Origin: Promethearchaeota archaeon
GTDB taxonomy: Archaea; Asgardarchaeota; Lokiarchaeia; Sigyniarchaeales; SOKP01
Length of the DNA: 7,015 nt
NCBI GenBank assembly: GCA_030606095.1
Contig: JAUWHC010000133.1
Location: 1 to 7,015 of the forward strand
Direction: 5' to 3'
Positions within the stretch are counted from its first letter, which is position 1, and every line of letters starts with the position of its first letter. The notes beneath the pieces were generated by a model. It saw nothing but the letters and a program-made list of their open reading frames with translations. It was not told the origin of the DNA and did not search any database. Below are positions 1-5,700 of this stretch, in pieces. The position numbers were made by a program, and so were the translations under genes.

Positions 1-1046
1 AATCCATGAATTGTCCCTTTTCTGAATATATACAATGGAATAAATAGTAACCCTTCGCTCCCGGGACGAATCTGTTCTGCTTCTTTGGTTAAAATATCGT
101 AAATATTTTTATTTAATTCCTCAGATTCTCTAATTTGAAGCTGTGAGAAATTGTCCTTAAACCATTTTAATGAAGTCCCAGTCCCAGGCATAGTACCTTC
201 AATAACCCATTTTCCCTTGATTACATGTGGTAAGGAGAAAATTGGTACATCCCCAGCAGGTTTCATGGGGCCATCAACAATTAAATCAACAAATGTCCCC
301 GTCCCAAAGGTCACTTTTGCCTGCCCTTTATTAATTACTCCTAAACCTAATGCTGCACATTGTTGATCTCCGCCTCCCATTATGATTGGTATATTTGGAT
401 TTAAACTTAGACTTTCAGCAGCTTCATTTGTTAGCTCACCAATTATTTCACCGGGAGTATGAAGTTCAGGCCATAAATTTAGTGGCATATCGTATAGAGC
501 AGCAAGACCAGCGTCCCATTGTAATGTATCCATATTTAAGATACCATATATTCCATTCGTGGGGTCTGTAACGCACGCTCCACATAATTTCATGTAAATA
601 TATGAGTCTGTGGAAATTATTTTAAAAGTTTTATTATATAATTCAGTTTCATTATTTTTCAACCAGAGTATTTTTGGGATTGCTCTTCGTAATCCTCCCT
701 CTTCTTTGAATCCTTTAAAATCCGTAATTTCTCGTTCGTCCATCCATGTAAGCGCTGGATGCAATACTTTACCCTCTCTATCAATGATGGTCGTAGTTGC
801 CCTTTGAAAGGCTGCTGAAATTCCAATTATGTCATTTGGGTCTATTACTCCACTTTTTATAATTTTATTACAAGTACTTTTGACAGCATTCCACCATATT
901 ATTGGGTCCTGCTCTGAGATTCCAACTGGTTGTTCTACAACGGGATACTCTTCATAAGCCCGAGCTATTTCTTTCCCGTTTATATCAAAAATCATTGTTC
1001 TTGTACCTGTTGTTCCAACATCAAAAACACATATTAAATCGCTCAT
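1..1046 (-). CDS. FGGY-family carbohydrate kinase, C-terminus cut by window edge
   Basis: FGGY kinases transfer phosphate from ATP to a polyol or sugar in the cytoplasm. The 348 complete codons in the window translate without a stop. They cover the whole N-terminal FGGY domain and the start of the C-terminal one; roughly 150 residues, including the ATP-binding half, lie beyond base 1. Visible motifs are the phosphate loop FDVGTTGTR (residues 8-16), QRA (81-83), W101 followed by MDER, the catalytic-base motif GGGDQQCAALG (224-234; Asp227) and FGTGTF (247-252). The ATG at 1046 is chosen because the kinase fold begins at once (MSDLICVFDVG). The segment from W101 to the ILWL motif is about 13 residues shorter than in E. 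coli GlpK, removing the usual TG-containing loop. It is only distantly similar to the complete kinase at 1244-2791, so this is not a recent copy. The fragment of an iron-sulphur gene just upstream suggests it once sat in its own oxidoreductase operon. Family assignment is firm; the substrate is not determinable. Confidence 0.9.
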   Translation of the reverse strand, partial: MSDLICVFDVGTTGTRTMIFDINGKEIARAYEEYPVVEQPVGISEQDPIIWWNAVKSTCNKIIKSGVIDPNDIIGISAAFQRATTTIIDREGKVLHPALTWMDEREITDFKGFKEEGGLRRAIPKILWLKNNETELYNKTFKIISTDSYIYMKLCGACVTDPTNGIYGILNMDTLQWDAGLAALYDMPLNLWPELHTPGEIIGELTNEAAESLSLNPNIPIIMGGGDQQCAALGLGVINKGQAKVTFGTGTFVDLIVDGPMKPAGDVPIFSLPHVIKGKWVIEGTMPGTGTSLKWFKDNFSQLQIRESEELNKNIYDILTKEAEQIRPGSEGLLFIPLYIFRKGTIHG

Positions 1047-1081
1047 TTAATCACTTTGAAAATATATTTTAAATAAATTAA
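1047..1081 (-). promoter_or_regulatory. Candidate TATA region and weak Shine-Dalgarno before the partial FGGY kinase
   Basis: On the minus strand this stretch reads as an A/T-only block with TTTAAA and the palindrome AAAATATATTTT (1059-1070), then GTGAT (1050-1054) only 3 nt before the ATG. The TTTAAA lies about 26 nt upstream of the start codon, the distance expected of an archaeal TATA box for a near-leaderless transcript. Base composition alone could produce such matches. The strong T-rich tract after the preceding kinase does make a separate promoter here plausible. Confidence 0.25.
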
Positions 1082-1101
1082 TTAAAAATAACTTTTTCAT
1101 A

Positions 1102-1220
1102 CTAAAGTACTTTATTTAATAATTCAGACACGTTTACTATTTTAATCTTTTCTTTTTCATCTTCTTTAACTCCATAAGCCAAGCCTAATTCGCATATTGG
1201 ACTTCGGAAATAAAAAATTC
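1102..1220 (-). pseudogene. 3'-terminal remnant of a second HdrD/GlpC-like iron-sulphur gene
   Basis: On the minus strand, 1209-1102 encodes SPICELGLAYGVKEDEKEKI followed by KIVNVSELLNKVL and a TAG stop. This matches the last ~36 residues of the intact iron-sulphur protein at 2824-4098 (there ACPLCELGLAYGLKEDEKEK...). By hand alignment 75 of 86 bases agree between 1118-1203 and 2840-2925. Dropping one base near 1205 lets the match continue upstream to about 1220 (EFFIS against EIFVS), so the remnant appears frameshifted as well as truncated. The first Cys of the CxxC pair is changed to Ser (TGT to AGT). No start codon, ribosome site or N-terminal region is present. Substitutions in the tail are conservative (L/V, M/V, D/N), suggesting the copy diverged as a working gene before it was lost. 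It lies at the same relative position to its downstream kinase as the intact gene does to the other kinase. Confidence 0.85.
1118..1203 (-). repeat. Direct repeat, degenerate copy (pairs with 2840-2925)
   Basis: These 86 bases repeat in the same orientation at 2840-2925 with 11 mismatches and no gaps, about 87% identity by hand alignment. The repeat is the coding end of the iron-sulphur gene, not a mobile-element terminus. The two copies flank the complete FGGY kinase, so they could be substrates for homologous deletion or mark an old unequal exchange. Confidence 0.85.
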
Positions 1221-1243
1221 TAAAAAAATAAAAATGAAAAAAA
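1211..1243 (-). terminator. T-rich transcription terminator after the operon kinase
   Basis: Immediately after the kinase's TAA stop, the minus strand carries T runs of 7 (1243-1237), 5 (1234-1230), 7 (1228-1222) and 6 (1217-1212) with almost no other bases between them. Archaeal RNA polymerase commonly terminates at such oligo-T tracts without a hairpin, and no stem-loop is evident here. It would end the flavoprotein/iron-sulphur/kinase transcript and separate it from the remnant and the second kinase. Confidence 0.55.
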
Positions 1244-2791
1244 TTAATAGTTTCGATAATTTAAAGACCGTTTAATAATATCATTCCAATAAGAAGCCTT
1301 GATTTTGCGTTCTTGCTCGTTAATTTGAGGTTTATATATGTTTTCTATCTTTCTGATAGACATTAATTCTTCTTTTGAATTCCAAAAACCTGTAACCAAC
1401 CCTGCCATAAAGGTTACTCCCAATGCCGTTGTTTCAGGGTTTTGTGAATGTTCAACCTCAGTTCCTAATATGTCGCATAAGAATTGAAGAAAAAATTTAT
1501 TTTTTGAAACTCCGCCATCTACTTTTATTTTTTCGACTGAAATATTAATATCAGCTATAATGCCTTCAACAATATCTTTAATTCTATAACTAATTCCTTC
1601 TAACACCGCCCTAACAATATGCTCCTTTTTTGTATCAAGACTTATTCCAAAAATATTACCCTTTGCTGTGTGATCCCAATAAGGGTAAGATATTCCACTC
1701 GAGAAGGTTGGTAGAAAATAGACTCCGTTGGTGGAATTTACACTTAATGCCATCGATTCCGTTTCAGAAGGATCTTTATATAAACCTAATTCCTTCTGGA
1801 TCCAATCAATAATGTTCCCAGTATTGTGACTTACCCCCTCAAGTAAATAAGTAGTTTCTCCATTTAAACGCCATGCTATTAGTGGATATAATTTCCTTTT
1901 TGAGGCTTTAGGTTCATTTCCAGTATTAATGTCAATAAAGGATCCAGTACCATTTGTAATTTTCATATCTCCATATGAAAAACAACATTGACCAAATAGA
2001 GATGCTTGTTGGTCGGCTTGAACAGCAGTAATCTTAATTATACCACTACCAAAGAGAGTTGTGCTTCCAAAATCATCCCCTGTTTCTTTTATTTCAGGCA
2101 AAATGTGTTTTGGAATTTTAAATGCTTTTAAAACTATCGAATTCCATTTTAAAGTAAAAGGATCTAATAAACCTGTAGTGGAGATATTAGAATAATCCGT
2201 AGCGTGAACTTCTCCTCCCGTCAAATTCCATAATATCCAAGAATCAATAGTACCCCAAATTATATTTGAACTTGGATCTTGCACTTCTTTATTAATTTCT
2301 GGGTTATTTTTTAAGTAAAAGCCCGTTCTTACCGAAGCATGATCTGTGTTGAATTTTAACATTGAACCAGTTAGCATTTTAGTCTTTCTTGTGAGAAAAA
2401 AACCTATTTTAGCTATAAATCTTACCATTTTCATCGAAAAAGAGTTTGTTATTTTCTCTGCATAAGATGCCGACCTAACGTCTTGCCATCCTATGATATT
2501 TGAATATGTTTTTCCAGTTTTTTTATCCCAAAATAGAAAAGAGGCTCTCTGAGTTGAAATTCCAATTGCTTCAATATTTTCAGCACTAAGATTATTATCA
2601 TTTACAATCTTGTCCATAACTTGCCTACTAAACTCCCAAATTTCAGCAGGATCTTGTTCCACCTTTCCAGTCCCATCTAAAATATAAGATGGTTTTCTCT
2701 TTGCCTCAGCAAAAATTTCTCCCTCTTTATTAAAGAGGAACGCTTTTATATTGGTCGTTCCAATATCTAAGGTTAAAATATATTTCCCCAT
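1244..2791 (-). CDS. Glycerol-kinase-like FGGY kinase (complete, 515 aa)
   Basis: A cytoplasmic ATP-dependent polyol/sugar kinase; it resembles E. coli GlpK along its whole length and is close to GlpK's usual size. Motifs: phosphate loop LDIGTTN (8-14), STQRA (79-83), GWQDVR (101-106), the GTIDSWILWNLTGG block (180-193), catalytic ADQQASLFGQ (259-268; Asp260), NGTGSF (280-285), NGVYFLP (355-361), YPYWD (369-373), the nucleotide-site KVDGG (423-427), and TALGVTFMAGL (455-465). GlpK's glycerol-binding Arg83, Trp103, Asp245 and Phe270 have counterparts, but Glu84 is Ala83 and no Tyr is seen where Tyr135 would fall. About 15 extra basic/hydrophobic residues sit at roughly 122-139. The ATG at 2791 is preferred over an in-frame TTG at 2809: the fold starts right after it (MGKYILTLDIG), and the TTG would overlap the likely ribosome site. 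It is the last gene of the operon, 32 nt after the iron-sulphur gene. Glycerol is possible but not assured; another polyol or ketose is equally open. Confidence 0.9.
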   Translation of the reverse strand: MGKYILTLDIGTTNIKAFLFNKEGEIFAEAKRKPSYILDGTGKVEQDPAEIWEFSRQVMDKIVNDNNLSAENIEAIGISTQRASFLFWDKKTGKTYSNIIGWQDVRSASYAEKITNSFSMKMVRFIAKIGFFLTRKTKMLTGSMLKFNTDHASVRTGFYLKNNPEINKEVQDPSSNIIWGTIDSWILWNLTGGEVHATDYSNISTTGLLDPFTLKWNSIVLKAFKIPKHILPEIKETGDDFGSTTLFGSGIIKITAVQADQQASLFGQCCFSYGDMKITNGTGSFIDINTGNEPKASKRKLYPLIAWRLNGETTYLLEGVSHNTGNIIDWIQKELGLYKDPSETESMALSVNSTNGVYFLPTFSSGISYPYWDHTAKGNIFGISLDTKKEHIVRAVLEGISYRIKDIVEGIIADINISVEKIKVDGGVSKNKFFLQFLCDILGTEVEHSQNPETTALGVTFMAGLVTGFWNSKEELMSIRKIENIYKPQINEQERKIKASYWNDIIKRSLNYRNY

Positions 2792-2802
2792 TATTTCAAT
2801 AT

Positions 2803-2807
2803 TCACC
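2803..2807 (-). promoter_or_regulatory. Ribosome-binding site GGTGA that sets the kinase start
   Basis: GGTGA, complementary to the archaeal 16S 3' end, lies 11 nt before the ATG at 2791. The competing in-frame TTG (2809) and GTG (2806) overlap this site and could not use it, so it supports the shorter 515-residue protein. Confidence 0.6.
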
Positions 2808-2823
2808 AATTTTTCTGATTAAT

Positions 2824-4098
2824 TCATAATACACTAAACAATAATTCAGATACATCCATAATTTTAATCTTTTCTTTTTCATCTTCTTTAAGGCCATAAG
2901 CCAAGCCTAATTCACATAATGGACATGCAGAAACAAATATTTCCGCTCCTGTTTCCTTTAACTCATTAACTCTATTAGAAGCCTCTTTAATTGCTAAATC
3001 TTTATCGGCCCAATGAGCTGTACCACTCCAACCACAACAATGTACGTATTCTTTATTATATGTTGTTTCTACCAATTCCAAACCCGGAATCTTACCGAGA
3101 ATGGCTCTAATAGATGAAGTATCGTTCATATTTCTAGCAATAAGACATGGATCGTGAATCGTTACTTTTTTCAAATCATCTTGTATATTTTTTGTTGGCT
3201 CGATTTTACCTTCGTCTAGCAATTGTTTAATGTATTCGACTATATGAATTATTTTTTTATCGATCTTAATACCCGCACTTTCATATCTCTTGGTTAACGT
3301 TATAATACAACCAGGGCAATCTGATACAACAACTTTAGCACCCGTAGATTCAATCAATTCTTTATTTTTATTAGCAAATCCTTTCGCTGTTTCAAAATCC
3401 CTAATATTAAATGCCGGACCTCCACAACATATTTTTTTATCGAGATTAGTGGAAAATTTTACTCCTGCTTTTTTAAGAATTTCAATATTTGCCTTTATTA
3501 CTTCTGGGAACTTCATTGACTCGCAACCAATATAATAATAAACCTCGTCATTACCGTCAGTTTCAACATTTTCTATCCCTTTTTCTTTATAGGTTTCGTA
3601 AATGTTGTATCCTTCAATTGTGTTTGAGCTTTTTAATTTATCAATTTGCTCCTTACAATAATCAGGCATTAATCCTTTATCGTTAAGATCGTCTCTTACA
3701 GTTTCTAACAAAGAAACAACTGAAAAGTCAAAAGGGCACCAGATTTTACAGTTCTCTTCGTTGGAACACATATACATAAGATCAATAAATGCTTTATTTT
3801 CTTCCTTTGTAGGATCTATTTTCCCTATTGACAGATAATATCCAATTCGTGCTTTATAGGCTGGGCTCATAGTTTCAGATTGTGCAGCTTCAAGCATACC
3901 ACAACTGAAGCGACACATATTTGGGCAAAGCATACATTTAATTAAATTATCAATATCTGCTTTATATTCTCCTTCAGGGTAAAAGTTCTTCTTTTTTGAG
4001 CGCATATTTTTCATTATAGTTGATTTGATATCCCTATCTGCTTTACTAAGGAGTGGAAGCATCCATTTATACTTCTTCAATGTTTCAAAAGCACCCAT
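2824..4098 (-). CDS. HdrD/GlpC-like (Fe-S) protein with two CCG domains
   Basis: A soluble electron-transfer subunit of 424 residues, close to the size and order of HdrD, GlpC and GlcF: an N-terminal two-cluster ferredoxin-like region followed by two cysteine-rich CCG domains. First cluster motif: Cys55, 58, 62, 66 (CMLCPNMCRFSC), with a three-residue gap where two is usual. Second: Cys111, 117, 121 followed by Pro; the position expected for the second Cys is Glu114. CCG domain 1 has Cys192, Cys224-Cys225 and Cys261/264; CCG domain 2 has Cys318, Cys354-Cys355 and Cys392/395. Both fit the C-x(31-39)-CC-x(35-36)-CxxC pattern that in HdrB holds noncubane [4Fe-4S] clusters. No membrane segment or signal peptide is seen. 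The ATG directly follows the flavoprotein's TGA, with a full GGAGGTGA site 7 nt upstream, so the two are probably made together and form one dehydrogenase. Likely role: taking electrons from the flavoprotein FAD and passing them to a quinone, disulfide or other carrier. The acceptor is unknown. Confidence 0.9.
   Translation of the reverse strand: MGAFETLKKYKWMLPLLSKADRDIKSTIMKNMRSKKKNFYPEGEYKADIDNLIKCMLCPNMCRFSCGMLEAAQSETMSPAYKARIGYYLSIGKIDPTKEENKAFIDLMYMCSNEENCKIWCPFDFSVVSLLETVRDDLNDKGLMPDYCKEQIDKLKSSNTIEGYNIYETYKEKGIENVETDGNDEVYYYIGCESMKFPEVIKANIEILKKAGVKFSTNLDKKICCGGPAFNIRDFETAKGFANKNKELIESTGAKVVVSDCPGCIITLTKRYESAGIKIDKKIIHIVEYIKQLLDEGKIEPTKNIQDDLKKVTIHDPCLIARNMNDTSSIRAILGKIPGLELVETTYNKEYVHCCGWSGTAHWADKDLAIKEASNRVNELKETGAEIFVSACPLCELGLAYGLKEDEKEKIKIMDVSELLFSVL
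2840..2925 (-). repeat. Direct repeat, intact copy (pairs with 1118-1203)
   Basis: This is the coding end of the intact iron-sulphur gene, repeated in the same orientation at 1118-1203 with 75 of 86 bases identical. The present copy is in frame and keeps the final CxxC cysteines just upstream. Confidence 0.85.
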
Positions 4099-5610
4099 TC
4101 ACTTTTCACCTCCGTTCCATGTATCTATATAAATTTTACCTGGATTTAAAATATTATTAGGATCTAAGAGTTTTTTAATTTCTTTCATAGTTTTCATAGA
4201 TTCCCCCCATTCTTCAGCCATCCAATGAGATCTATTAATACCTATTCCGTGATGGTGTCCAATGGAACCCCCAGCGTCTAAAACTGCTTTTATTGTCGAA
4301 TTCCAACAATCTTGATAAAATTCAAAATCCGATTTACCTTTAGGAGGGACGCCTCCAAACGTAAAATAGATACCAATGCCATTTGGATAAAAGTGTGAAA
4401 CATGAGCGGTTATTAGTAGATTACCTTTTATCTTACCCGTTGCTTCTAATACAGAATGATATAACTTTGCTGCGTTCTCCCATAAAGAAGCGACTTCAAT
4501 AGTATCAAAGACAAATTTATAGGCAGGCATCGAAGATGTTTCGGTAACTTTAAATCTAGTTTCAAACCAATGTTCTACCGGAGCCTTTCCACAGGCTACA
4601 CCAAAATTTTTCTCACATTTTTCTCTTGTGATTATCTCTTCTAAATCAACTAGTTTCTGGTTTCCTTCACAAACGAAAATAACCATTACTTTATCTTTTG
4701 CATTCTCAACTTCGGCAAAATGCCTACTAGTCTCAGCGTGATCGTAAATTCTGATAACCGCAGGATAAATATTCTCTCTTAAAATCTTTCTCACAGCTTC
4801 AAAAGAGGCTTCAATTGAAGGAAATACGTATGATATTAAAGTTCTTTTTTCAGGAATAGGCCAGATTTTCAATGTTGCTTGTGTAACTATCCCTAAGGTT
4901 CCTTCTCCACCTATAAATAATTTATCAAGTAGAGGCCCTGTTGATGCTCTTGCAATTGTTTTGAATTTGATAAGGGCTCCTTGTGGTAATACTACCTCCA
5001 TACCTAATACTATATCTTCAATTTTTCCATATTTGGTAGAAAATTGACCAGCAGCTCTATGAGCAATCCAACCTCCTAGTGAAGATATGTAAAGAGATTG
5101 TGGAATATGCCCCGTAGTATATCCTTTGGTCTCCAAAAACCTTTCTAAATTCATTCCATTAATTCCAGCTTGAGCGGTTACTGTTAAATTTTTCTCGTTT
5201 ATATCCACGATCTTGTTAAACTTTTTCATGTCAATCATAATCCCCCCATAAATAGGTATTGCGCCTCCAACAACGCCAGAACCTTCAGCAAATGGAATTA
5301 CAGGAATTCTCTCTCTATTTGCTAGCTTTAAGATTTCGGAAATATGATTTACATTATCTGGCCATGTTATAAAATCAGGTAAACCTGCAATTATTCCTTG
5401 TATTGCCCAATTTAAAGCTATCATCGAAGTGTCTTTTGTATAAGCTAATATGTCCACGTCTTCAGTCGAAACATTTTTTTCTCCGATAATCTCAATTAGT
5501 TTTAACTTAATATTAGACTTATTTTTAATTTCGGAGCGATTTTCCTTATATACTAAATTAAAATCTTTAAAATCCATATAAATCAGTATTAATTTATAGT
5601 TTGTTATCAT
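4099..5610 (-). CDS. FAD-linked oxidase, alkyl-DHAP-synthase (AGPS)/GlcD-like
   Basis: A soluble flavoprotein of 503 residues (492 if translation starts at the ATG at 5577). The FAD-binding PCMH-type domain spans roughly residues 75-255: PFAEGSGVVGG (106-116), the SSLGGWIAHRAAGQ block (176-189), YGKIED (194-199) and GGEGTLG (234-240). The FAD-oxidase_C domain follows, with HFYPNGIGIYF (406-416), HHHGIG (452-457) and LDPNNILNPGK (482-492). The HHH triplet and a Tyr 37 residues before it (Tyr415) match AGPS, where they are catalytic; GlcD/Dld-type enzymes usually read GEHG there. Known relatives either oxidise hydroxy-acids or, in AGPS, swap an acyl for an alkyl chain on DHAP. Pairing with a CCG iron-sulphur protein favours a dehydrogenase delivering electrons to that partner. 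A kinase downstream suggests a phosphorylated substrate, for example glycerol-3-phosphate; that is inference. The start is uncertain: neither ATG has a good ribosome site, as is common for first genes of archaeal operons. Confidence 0.88.
   Translation of the reverse strand: MITNYKLILIYMDFKDFNLVYKENRSEIKNKSNIKLKLIEIIGEKNVSTEDVDILAYTKDTSMIALNWAIQGIIAGLPDFITWPDNVNHISEILKLANRERIPVIPFAEGSGVVGGAIPIYGGIMIDMKKFNKIVDINEKNLTVTAQAGINGMNLERFLETKGYTTGHIPQSLYISSLGGWIAHRAAGQFSTKYGKIEDIVLGMEVVLPQGALIKFKTIARASTGPLLDKLFIGGEGTLGIVTQATLKIWPIPEKRTLISYVFPSIEASFEAVRKILRENIYPAVIRIYDHAETSRHFAEVENAKDKVMVIFVCEGNQKLVDLEEIITREKCEKNFGVACGKAPVEHWFETRFKVTETSSMPAYKFVFDTIEVASLWENAAKLYHSVLEATGKIKGNLLITAHVSHFYPNGIGIYFTFGGVPPKGKSDFEFYQDCWNSTIKAVLDAGGSIGHHHGIGINRSHWMAEEWGESMKTMKEIKKLLDPNNILNPGKIYIDTWNGGEK
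4106..4113 (-). promoter_or_regulatory. Full Shine-Dalgarno GGAGGTGA for the iron-sulphur gene
   Basis: The site lies inside the last codons of the flavoprotein gene (encoding Gly-Gly-Glu), 7 nt before the iron-sulphur ATG at 4098. It fixes that start and points to translational coupling across the TGA-ATG junction. Its exact match to the archaeal 16S tail is also evidence about the host. Confidence 0.85.
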
Positions 5611-5662
5611 AGTAAAATGATTAGAATTAATTTAAAATTTCTACTTTTATTAATATTTTAAC
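5611..5662 (-). promoter_or_regulatory. Candidate archaeal promoter of the oxidoreductase-kinase operon
   Basis: The only gap ahead of the operon is the 90-base spacer after the upstream gene. On the minus strand it contains two TATA-like blocks, AAAATATTAATA (about 5660-5649) and ATTTTAAATTAA (about 5638-5627). The second lies 25-30 nt before the ATG at 5610 and would give a nearly leaderless message or a leader of about 30 nt for the ATG at 5577. The surroundings are A/T-rich throughout, so the exact box cannot be chosen from sequence alone. Confidence 0.3.
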
Positions 5663-5674
5663 TTTATTTGTAAC

Positions 5675-5691
5675 AAAAACTACGAAAAAAA
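5675..5691 (-). terminator. T-rich terminator after the helical protein gene
   Basis: Ten bases beyond the TAA stop at 5701 the minus strand has a run of 7 T (5691-5685), then CGTAG, then 5 T (5679-5675). No stem-loop is evident. An oligo-T tract this close to a stop fits archaeal termination and would separate this gene from the downstream operon. Confidence 0.4.
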
Positions 5692-5700
5692 GCGTGTAAG

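Noticed and set aside
151..807. Three short plus-strand open frames (61-71 residues) opposite the partial kinase
   Set aside because: They lie antisense to a reading frame that gives a continuous FGGY kinase with all its motifs. Their translations show no recognisable family features.
1059..1070. Perfect 12-base palindrome AAAATATATTTT as a regulator operator
   Set aside because: It contains only A and T in a region that is nearly all A and T, no second copy was noticed near the operon promoter, and no regulator gene is present.
1047..1100. 17-codon open frame (MKKLFLINLFKIYFQSD) whose TAA abuts the partial kinase ATG
   Set aside because: It could be read as a leader peptide coupled to the kinase. 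However, it is made almost wholly of A/T codons, has no ribosome site, and is the length expected by chance in such sequence.
1630..1812. Plus-strand open frame of 60 residues
   Set aside because: It is antisense to the conserved C-terminal domain of the complete kinase and has no motif of its own.
2792..2809. TTG start at 2809 adding six residues to the complete kinase
   Set aside because: The TTG overlaps the GGTGA ribosome site, and the conserved kinase fold begins directly after the ATG at 2791.
1102..2925. Direct repeats flanking the complete kinase as ends of a mobile element
   Set aside because: The repeat is coding sequence of the iron-sulphur gene ending at or near its stop codon. 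No inverted repeats, target duplications or transposase/integrase are present, so gene duplication and decay explain it better.
3290..3686. Two overlapping plus-strand open frames (81 and 65 residues)
   Set aside because: They are antisense shadows of the first CCG domain and neighbouring sequence in the iron-sulphur gene.
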